This document shows, one piece after another, positions 24,561 to 30,207 of a DNA stretch of 54,616 nt (the stretch's first letter is position 1; each line of letters starts with the position of its first letter). Location: the IMG/VR virus record IMGVR_UViG_3300027734_000091, positions 1 to 54,616 of that record. One strand, written 5' to 3'. Below the pieces are notes generated by a model. That model was not told the DNA's origin. It did no database searches and worked only from the letters and a program-made list of their open reading frames with translations. The stretch is from a virus. The translations under genes were made by a program, and so were the position numbers.

Positions 24561-25343
24561 ATGGAAAAAGCAAACTTCTCCCAACTCTTGAACGATGCCA
24601 TCAATCAGCCCGGTATCATCAGCAAGTGCTATAGCACCTTCCACGGCTACAGCCTTGGCAACCAACTCTTGGCATACAGCCAGTGCGTGGCACGCGACAT
24701 TCCCCTTGGCCCTATCGCCACATTCAAAAAGTGGAAAGACCTCGGTCGCTCTGTGAGTAAGGGTCAAAAAGCTATCGCCTTGGTAATGCCCGTCACCATC
24801 AGCAAAAAAGATGATGCAGGCGAAAAGACAGGCGAAGTGTTCTCATTGTTCACCCTGCGCAACAACTGGTTTGTGCTCGGTCAGACTGAAGGCGACGACT
24901 ACGCCGCTGAGGTGGTGATCCCAACATGGGACAAGGTCAAGGCTTTGGAAACCCTCAGCATCACAGAGGTGCCATTCAGCCACACTGATGGCAACTGCCA
25001 AGGCTACGCCTATGCGACCAGCATTGCTGTCAACCCAGTGGCTGTATTGCCCCACAAAACCCGTTTCCATGAGATCGCTCACGTCGTGCTCGGTCACACA
25101 AAGGAAGGTCAACTGTCAGACAGCGAAGCAACGCCCCGTGACGTGCGCGAAGTCGAGGCTGAGGGTGTTGCCTACATCCTGTGCTCTTTGCTCGGTCTGG
25201 AGGGCTTACACGAGTCTCGTGGCTATATCCAGAACTGGTTGCAGGGTGCAGAGGTAACCGACAAGACAGCCCAGCGCATTTTCAGCGCCGCCAACAAGAT
25301 TTTGGAGGCTGGACAGGATAAGGGTAAGTCCTTAGAAAAATAA
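24561..25343 (+). CDS. ArdC-like antirestriction metalloprotein
   Basis: The 260-aa protein has the ArdC N-terminal domain, with the pattern Y-S-L-G-N-Q-L-L and G-R-S-V-S-K-G-Q-K-A-I, which binds single-stranded DNA in the family. It also has a zinc-metallopeptidase-like domain with H-E-I-A-H at 170-174 and a later E-x-E-A-E. ArdC proteins shield incoming DNA from host restriction. It follows two methyltransferases and has its own promoter module, fitting an early defence-evasion role. Confidence 0.8.
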   Translation: MEKANFSQLLNDAINQPGIISKCYSTFHGYSLGNQLLAYSQCVARDIPLGPIATFKKWKDLGRSVSKGQKAIALVMPVTISKKDDAGEKTGEVFSLFTLRNNWFVLGQTEGDDYAAEVVIPTWDKVKALETLSITEVPFSHTDGNCQGYAYATSIAVNPVAVLPHKTRFHEIAHVVLGHTKEGQLSDSEATPRDVREVEAEGVAYILCSLLGLEGLHESRGYIQNWLQGAEVTDKTAQRIFSAANKILEAGQDKGKSLEK

Positions 25344-25350
25344 TTAGCAG

Positions 25351-25412
25351 AGGGGGTTGACGCCCCCTTTGTTTAACGTACAATTACACACATACACCGA
25401 ACGGTTCAGTGT
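25351..25412 (+). promoter_or_regulatory. Early promoter module 3, -35 in hairpin loop
   Basis: AGGGGG (25351-25356) and CCCCCT (25363-25368) form a stem whose loop is exactly the -35 box TTGACG. TTTGTTT follows, so the hairpin can also act as a terminator for ArdC. TACAAT is at 25379-25384 after a 16-bp spacer with GTTTAAC. The leader holds a stem ACACcGAA/TTCaGTGT (25394-25412) with one mismatch, then ACAGCGAA. Confidence 0.65.
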
Positions 25413-25439
25413 AAAACAGCGAAATGAAAGTGAATCCAA

Positions 25440-26255
25440 ATGACACATCCTTTTGAAAAAGCAGGCTTAGGTAAGGCTCCCTTCTCATGCACAGGCGTGA
25501 GCGAGAATGTCTGGGACAACGGCGACGGCACCACCAAGGGCGGCGGTGTCTGCGACTACTGCGGTACTGGCATTCGCTGGGAGTTCTGGATCAAGGGTTC
25601 TGTTGCTGGTGCCAAGCAGTTCAAGGTCGGTTGCGATTGCGTCGCCAAGACTGGCTGGGGGATTGATCGCTTTTTGGAAGTCCGCGCAGAGCACACACGC
25701 GCACGTCGTCAGGCTGGTGCTACAAAGCGCCGTGAGTCACGTCAGGCACGCATTGAGGCAGAACGCGCTCAGAGAGCCGCCGAGCGCCTTGTGGCTGGTC
25801 AAGCATGGCGCGACGCCAACAGCGCCTTGGTAGCCCGTTTAGAGGCTTATACGGGTGCCAATGAGTTCCTGCGCGGTTCAATCCAGAACTTGGCTTATTG
25901 GGGTAGCCTGTCAGCCCGTCAAGTAGAGGCAGTAGAGTCCTGCTTCGCGGTGATCGACCGTCAAGAGTTTGCTCGTGCTAACAGCCAGTTCATTGGCAAC
26001 GTGGGTGACAAGGTCACCGTGACAATCACCGTCGAGCGTATCGTGGTGATCAAGTCCGAGTTCTACGGTGACAACTACATCACCATCGCCCATGATGAGT
26101 CGGGCAACGTCTACACATACAAAGGCAAAACCAACATCGGTGCCAAGGGTGAGACCAACACAATCAAAGCCAGCATCAAGGCACACGTCGAGTACAAGGG
26201 CGTAAAACAGACAGCTATCCAGCGCCCAAAAGTGCTGGAAGAGGTGTTAGGGTAA
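25440..26255 (+). CDS. Zinc-finger early protein
   Basis: The 271-aa protein has C-D-Y-C-G-T-G-I-R-W near residue 38 and V-G-C-D-C-V near 62, a likely zinc-binding N-terminus. An Arg/Ala/Glu-rich helix (about 85-120) follows, then a C-terminal beta-rich domain with V-T-V-T-I-T-V-E-R-I and a final G-V-K-Q-T. I recall similar proteins in many phages, without a known function. It has its own promoter module. Confidence 0.65.
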   Translation: MTHPFEKAGLGKAPFSCTGVSENVWDNGDGTTKGGGVCDYCGTGIRWEFWIKGSVAGAKQFKVGCDCVAKTGWGIDRFLEVRAEHTRARRQAGATKRRESRQARIEAERAQRAAERLVAGQAWRDANSALVARLEAYTGANEFLRGSIQNLAYWGSLSARQVEAVESCFAVIDRQEFARANSQFIGNVGDKVTVTITVERIVVIKSEFYGDNYITIAHDESGNVYTYKGKTNIGAKGETNTIKASIKAHVEYKGVKQTAIQRPKVLEEVLG

Positions 26256-26276
26256 GTCCTAATAAAATAATTTGAT

Positions 26277-26340
26277 CGAAGGGGTTGACAGCCCTTTCGT
26301 TTAACATACAATTACACTTAAGCACCGAATATCTCGATGC
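26277..26340 (+). promoter_or_regulatory. Early promoter module 4, -35 in hairpin loop
   Basis: CGAAGGGG (26277-26284) pairs with CCCTTTCG (26292-26299), with one G-T pair. The loop is TTGACAG, containing the -35 box. TACAAT is at 26307-26312 after a 16-bp spacer with GTTTAAC. The leader stem GCAcCGA/TCGaTGC (26322-26340) has the same central C/A mismatch as module 3, and ACAGCGAAGG follows. Confidence 0.65.
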
Positions 26341-26363
26341 TAAAACAGCGAAGGAACAGTGAA

Positions 26364-26645
26364 ATGACAAACGCAACAAACGCAACACAATACTCTTGGA
26401 AATACTTGGTCTGCTCAATTGCAGTAACAGACCTTGCAGACCTTGAAAGCAATGGCGCTATCCCTAGCGATTGGAAGTTTGCAATTAAAAACGGCAACAC
26501 TTTGTACGACGAGGTTGGATCGTCATGGCGCGAGAGGTCAGACAATACGGTTTATGTGTGCCACAAAGATGCACCAGAGTCTAAATATCGTTGGTTGCAC
26601 CCCGACACAATTGTGCAAATTTATAAAGTTTCAACACACGGTTGA
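26364..26645 (+). CDS. Small hypothetical early protein
   Basis: The start was set at ATG 26364, behind the repeated leader; this gives 93 aa. The protein is Trp/Tyr-rich and mixed alpha/beta, with V-C-S-I-A-V-T-D-L-A-D-L-E and Y-R-W-L-H-P-D-T-I. No family is recognised. Its stop overlaps promoter 5. Confidence 0.6.
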   Translation: MTNATNATQYSWKYLVCSIAVTDLADLESNGAIPSDWKFAIKNGNTLYDEVGSSWRERSDNTVYVCHKDAPESKYRWLHPDTIVQIYKVSTHG

Positions 26646-26672
26646 CACCTCTCCAATTGTTTATGCTACAAT
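26642..26672 (+). promoter_or_regulatory. Early promoter 5 candidate
   Basis: TTGACA at 26642-26647 and TACAAT at 26667-26672 are good boxes, but the spacer is 19 bp, which is long. GTTTATG replaces the usual GTTTAAC. ACAGCGAAAAGG follows; no leader hairpin is seen. Confidence 0.45.
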
Positions 26673-26703
26673 TAAACCATCAACAGCGAAAAGGAAAAGC
26701 GAA

Positions 26704-26964
26704 ATGAAAACTACAGACTTCCAACACAACTTCGACAACGTCGTATCTTTTGACGACGGCGATACCGTAGAGACCGTAACAGTGGCTTACGACTACCTCC
26801 CAGAGGTGGACGGTTACGCCGAGGTCTTTGACCTGTTTGTCTTTGATGCCACTGGTGCCGACATCACCTATGACATCCCACAGGCAGAGTACCAGCGCCT
26901 GCTGGAAGAGACCAAGATTGACCACCAGCGCTTGGTGGCTGAGTCCAACGAATATGTGGAGTAA
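26704..26964 (+). CDS. Small acidic early protein
   Basis: The 86-aa protein is strongly acidic (Asp/Glu near one in four), with a beta-rich first half and a C-terminal helix with Y-Q-R-L-L-E-E-T-K. The start is preceded by AAGGAAAAGCGAA. An acidic DNA-mimic role could be imagined from composition alone but is not supported further. Confidence 0.6.
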   Translation: MKTTDFQHNFDNVVSFDDGDTVETVTVAYDYLPEVDGYAEVFDLFVFDATGADITYDIPQAEYQRLLEETKIDHQRLVAESNEYVE

Positions 26965-26968
26965 TAGC

Positions 26969-27136
26969 ATGACTGATAACCGACCACACGAGATTATCAA
27001 CAAAGAGACTGGTAAGGTAATTGGCACCTACGCCAACTATGCACAAGCCTATGCCGCATACGAGAAACTTGGCACAGGCAACGACGGCATGAGTGATCAC
27101 GCCATTGGTTTAGTTCTTGAAAGGGGAACAGCATGA
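26969..27136 (+). CDS. 55-aa early protein
   Basis: The short soluble peptide has an E-I-I-N-K-E-T-G-K-V-I-G-T-Y strand-turn-strand and an A-Q-A-Y-A-A-Y-E-K helix. It starts five bases after the previous stop and its own stop overlaps the next ATG. The function is unknown. Confidence 0.6.
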   Translation: MTDNRPHEIINKETGKVIGTYANYAQAYAAYEKLGTGNDGMSDHAIGLVLERGTA

Positions 27137-27327
27137 ATGAAGATATGGAAACAGCACTCTACACTGAACAGCAGGTTCGCATCAGCGTTGACGAGTGGGA
27201 CGACGGTGGTGTCTGGTTAGCCTTGCAGGGTCGTAATGCCAGTATGCACGCCACACTGACTCGTGCCGAGGCACAGCGGATTCTCAAGGGCTTACAAGAA
27301 ATTTTGGCAATAGAGGTGACAGCATGA
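27133..27327 (+). CDS. Small early protein
   Basis: The 64-aa protein has three strands and a final helix, with V-W-L-A-L-Q-G-R-N-A and L-T-R-A-E-A-Q-R-I-L-K-G-L. It is coupled by ATGA overlaps to both neighbours. No named family is recognised. Confidence 0.6.
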   Translation: MNEDMETALYTEQQVRISVDEWDDGGVWLALQGRNASMHATLTRAEAQRILKGLQEILAIEVTA

Positions 27328-27521
27328 ACGATATGGGAAGCCTAATGGATCAAGTACAGGCAGAACTGTATAAACAGTTTAAAGCCATCACCCCAGAGCA
27401 ACGCGCAGAGGAGGAGCGCAAGCGCCAAATCCAGCGTGACTGGGAAGCCCAGCATACGGCGTTTGAAACAGAGGAGGATCGCAATGACAAAGACAGATAC
27501 CCAGACGACGACGAAGAGTAG
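27324..27521 (+). CDS. Small charged early protein
   Basis: The 65-aa helical protein has a basic middle (E-E-E-R-K-R-Q-I-Q-R) and an acidic end D-D-D-E-E. It overlaps the next ORF by 38 bases. The function is unknown. Confidence 0.55.
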   Translation: MNDMGSLMDQVQAELYKQFKAITPEQRAEEERKRQIQRDWEAQHTAFETEEDRNDKDRYPDDDEE

Positions 27522-27672
27522 GGAGTGGAAGAGGATCACCCTCGACGACATTGACAAGCAGTGGCAGGAGTCCAAGACCGTACACCCAGCATTTGGTCGG
27601 CAAATCTGTCACTTCGCCGCTGGCATAGAGGAAACACTGAAGGAGCGCAATTATGAACAAACAGGAAATTGA
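27484..27672 (+). CDS. Small early protein
   Basis: The start was set at ATG 27484, which has GAGGATCG upstream; this gives 62 aa. Basic N-terminus, then I-T-L-D-D-I-D-K-Q-W. It overlaps both neighbours (38 and 20 bases) in other frames, so at least one boundary in this cluster may be wrong. Confidence 0.5.
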   Translation: MTKTDTQTTTKSREWKRITLDDIDKQWQESKTVHPAFGRQICHFAAGIEETLKERNYEQTGN

Positions 27673-27871
27673 CGACATGATGAAAGACCTACCAAGCCAA
27701 CAGCTACCCGACGAGACCTTGATCCAAAAGGTCACAATCGCTATAATGTTCATATTGATTTTGTTCCTGATGGTATGGGCGCCAGACTTCATTTTGACTG
27801 AGGAAGAGTGCCTACAACAAAGCCCTCGTGCTATCACCATTGGATTGTGTAGCGAACCGAAAGCGAAGTAG
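27653..27871 (+). CDS. Single-pass membrane early protein
   Basis: The 72-aa protein has an acidic cytoplasmic-looking N-terminus and one hydrophobic segment (about residues 28-45, I-A-I-M-F-I-L-I-L-F-L-M-V-W). AAGGAG precedes the ATG. It is the last gene of the early block. A role at the inner membrane is likely, but its nature is unknown. Confidence 0.6.
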   Translation: MNKQEIDDMMKDLPSQQLPDETLIQKVTIAIMFILILFLMVWAPDFILTEEECLQQSPRAITIGLCSEPKAK

Positions 27872-27872
27872 A

Positions 27873-27930
27873 CCGAACCCTCGTAGGGTACCTAACAGGG
27901 TACCTCGAGGGTACCTAACGGGTTACCAAC
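27873..27930. repeat. Iteron-like GGTACC cluster between early and late genes
   Basis: Copies AGGGTACCTAAC (27885-27896), AGGGTACCTCG (27897-27907), AGGGTACCTAAC (27908-27919) and GGGTTACCAAC (27920-27930) stand head to tail. CCGAACCCT at 27873-27881 is identical to one arm of the inverted repeat in the putative origin at 18768. It may bind the initiator or a late regulator. Confidence 0.65.
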
Positions 27931-27942
27931 AAGGGTGTCGTT

Positions 27943-28131
27943 ATGAGAACTTGTAAATGCGGCGGGTTAGTCACCGAGTATGAGGTGAAGGCTGGAACCA
28001 AGTGGGTATGCCGTGCCTGTGGACGCATCGAGGTGGTAGGTAGCGAAAACCCAAAAGGTTTGCTAAACTCTGGCGAACTAAATCAACAGGGGAATACGGG
28101 TCATGCCAGAAACCGTCAAGAAGGGGTCTAA
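27943..28131 (+). CDS. Zinc-ribbon protein upstream of terS
   Basis: The 62-aa protein has C-K-C-G-G and C-R-A-C-G separated by 16 residues, a zinc ribbon likely to contact DNA. It follows the GGTACC repeats and overlaps the terS start by 29 bases. It could be a late transcription or packaging factor by position; direct evidence is lacking. Confidence 0.55.
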   Translation: MRTCKCGGLVTEYEVKAGTKWVCRACGRIEVVGSENPKGLLNSGELNQQGNTGHARNRQEGV

Positions 28132-28693
28132 AAGCCCCGCCAAGCCTTCAAAAGCCAAGACAGAGGTGAAGGGTGCTATGACGCCTGAAAACGCCGCAGA
28201 AGCCTCAAAGCCAACAGGACGACCATCAAAGTACAGCCCAGAGATAGCAAGAGTTATCTGTGAGCAGTTAAGCGAGGGAGTACCGCTCAGGCAGATATGC
28301 AGAGAGAACGCTGGGTTCCCTGCGTGGAGAACGGTGTACGATTGGATGGGTCGCGACGAGGCTCTTTCCGCATCCATCGCACGCGCACGCGATATTGGCT
28401 ATGACGCCATTGCTGAGGAGTGCTTGCAGATTGCTGACACTGTTGAATTGGGTCAGAAGCAGGTGATGACAGACGAGGGCGCGGCAACGACGGTCGAGGA
28501 TATGCTTGGTCACCGCAGGCTACGCATTGAAACCCGCCTTAAATTGCTGGCTAAATTTCACCCCACAAAGTATGGTGACAGGGTTGCCATTGAGGGTGTA
28601 GAGGGTGGAGCACCTATTGCCACGCAGGATGCTACCGCCAGCAAGTTCCTTGAGGTGATCCGCAACATGGAAATGACCAAACGTGCAGGCTAA
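28103..28693 (+). CDS. terS: Terminase small subunit
   Basis: The 196-aa protein recognises phage DNA and starts packaging. After a Lys/Ala-rich N-terminus it has R-P-S-K-Y-S-P-E-I-A, then V-P-L-R-Q-I-C-R-E, T-V-Y-D-W-M and I-A-R-A-R-D-I-G-Y-D-A-I-A-E-E, the Sf6 gp1-like helix-turn-helix and oligomerisation region. Length fits the family. terL follows after 84 bases. Confidence 0.85.
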   Translation: MPETVKKGSKSPAKPSKAKTEVKGAMTPENAAEASKPTGRPSKYSPEIARVICEQLSEGVPLRQICRENAGFPAWRTVYDWMGRDEALSASIARARDIGYDAIAEECLQIADTVELGQKQVMTDEGAATTVEDMLGHRRLRIETRLKLLAKFHPTKYGDRVAIEGVEGGAPIATQDATASKFLEVIRNMEMTKRAG

Positions 28694-28778
28694 GTATTAC
28701 ATTCAAGCGCCAGCGGGTGCCGCAGAACACGGGGTTTTATCCGCTGTTTTGGCTGATCTGCTAAGAAAGTAATACTTA
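28691..28778. promoter_or_regulatory. Long-range inverted repeat at terS-terL junction
   Basis: TAAGTATTAC (28691-28700) and GTAATACTTA (28769-28778) are perfect 10-bp inverted copies flanking 68 bases. The left arm covers the terS stop and the right arm touches the terL ATG. It could fold in mRNA and hide the terL start, or mark a packaging site. Confidence 0.5.
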
Positions 28779-30205
28779 TGTTGGCAGAGATGTTTGATTC
28801 TGAAACCATCGCTGAGTTTGATACTCTGTCAGAGCACAATCGGATTGCTTTTATTGCCCATGCTAAGTGGATCGAGATGGCACACGCCTACCAGATACCG
28901 CCAGACCTGCACTCTGATTACACGGTGTTTTTGATGTTGGCAGGCAGGGGTGCAGGCAAGACTCGGTCAGCGGCTGAAGCCTTGTGGTGGTGGGCATGGA
29001 CGCACCCTAACACTCTGAGCGTGGTGTTGGCACCTACCAGCGGGGACTTGAAATTCACCTGCTTTGAAGGAAAATCAGGACTGCTCGAATGCATACCTAA
29101 ACCATTGGTAATTGACTACAACAAACAAGACCACCTGATCAAGCTATCGAACGGCTCCAAGATCAGGGGTGTGTCGGCTGACTCATTTGATCGACTGCGC
29201 GGTATCAACTCGTCGTTCTGTTGGTGTGATGAGTTAGCCGCATTCCAGTACCTCGGGCCTAACGAGGCGTGGGACAACATGATGCTTGGATTGAGGATTA
29301 AGCCCGACAACAGACCGCACAGCCACCCTCGCGTGATCGTGACCACAACGCCTCGACCAAAGGACTTGATCCTTGATCTGGTAGGCAGGGAAGGTGACGA
29401 CGTGGTGGTATCCCGCGCCAGCACATACGACAACGCTAAGAACCTCGACAAAGCCTTCCAGAGGCAGTTGGAGCAGTACAAGGGTACAAAGCTATACGAG
29501 CAGGAAGTTATGGGCGCTATCGTCGATTTGGAGGACGGTAAGGTGGTTACGAGGGATATGTTCCAGATGTATCCCGCTGGGAAACCGTTCCCTAAGTTTG
29601 AGTACATCCTACAGTCCTATGACTGTGCGTACACCGACAAGTCCTACAACGACCCAACAGCGTTCACGACATGGGGTGTGTTCAAGCCGATGGACGGGCC
29701 AATGTCCGTGATGCTGATCGACTGCTGGGCGGAGCACCTAACTTTCCCTAAGCTGAAGGATCGCGCTATGGATGAGTGGCGAGTGTCTTACGGTGAGGGT
29801 AAGGATGCCAAGCGCCCCGACCTAATCCTAGTCGAAGAGAAGGCGGCGGGTCTGTCTCTCATTCAAGAGTTGCAGAAAGCGCATTTGATTGTCAGGGGGT
29901 ATAACCCCGGTCGTGCGGACAAAATGCAACGCCTCCAGATCACCGCCGCTATCTTTGCCACCAAGCGGGTCTGGCTCCCTGAGTCTGAGGTGCATAAGGG
30001 TTACGTCAAAGATTGGGTGGAAGGGTTCCTATCCCAGATATGCGCATTCCCTGACAGCACGCATGACGACTACGTCGACTCAGCAACTCAGGCTATGCGG
30101 TGGTTGAAGGATGGTGGTTGGCTCGACATCGATCCTGAGCCAATGTATGATGACGACGACTACTTCGATGCCCAACCTGCGCGGGTCAACCCTTATGCCG
30201 TATAA
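28778..30205 (+). CDS. terL: Terminase large subunit
   Basis: The 475-aa packaging motor carries Walker A A-G-R-G-A-G-K-T (55-62), Walker B C-W-C-D-E (148-152) and coupling motif V-T-T-T-P-R-P. Its C-terminal RNase H-like nuclease has Asp 282 (S-Y-D-C-A-Y), E353/E354 (L-V-E-E-K) and H-D-D-Y-V-D near 429-434. All motor and nuclease residues are present. It pumps DNA into the procapsid and cuts it. Confidence 0.95.
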   Translation: MLAEMFDSETIAEFDTLSEHNRIAFIAHAKWIEMAHAYQIPPDLHSDYTVFLMLAGRGAGKTRSAAEALWWWAWTHPNTLSVVLAPTSGDLKFTCFEGKSGLLECIPKPLVIDYNKQDHLIKLSNGSKIRGVSADSFDRLRGINSSFCWCDELAAFQYLGPNEAWDNMMLGLRIKPDNRPHSHPRVIVTTTPRPKDLILDLVGREGDDVVVSRASTYDNAKNLDKAFQRQLEQYKGTKLYEQEVMGAIVDLEDGKVVTRDMFQMYPAGKPFPKFEYILQSYDCAYTDKSYNDPTAFTTWGVFKPMDGPMSVMLIDCWAEHLTFPKLKDRAMDEWRVSYGEGKDAKRPDLILVEEKAAGLSLIQELQKAHLIVRGYNPGRADKMQRLQITAAIFATKRVWLPESEVHKGYVKDWVEGFLSQICAFPDSTHDDYVDSATQAMRWLKDGGWLDIDPEPMYDDDDYFDAQPARVNPYAV

Positions 30206-30207
30206 CC

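Noticed and set aside
27388-27840. 150-aa minus-strand frame across small early genes
   Set aside because: It opposes several coupled plus-strand genes with ribosome sites and has no recognisable pattern.
28683-28772. GTG-started 29-aa frame between terS and terL
   Set aside because: No ribosome site, very short, and it lies inside the inverted repeat spacer. Coding is possible but unsupported.
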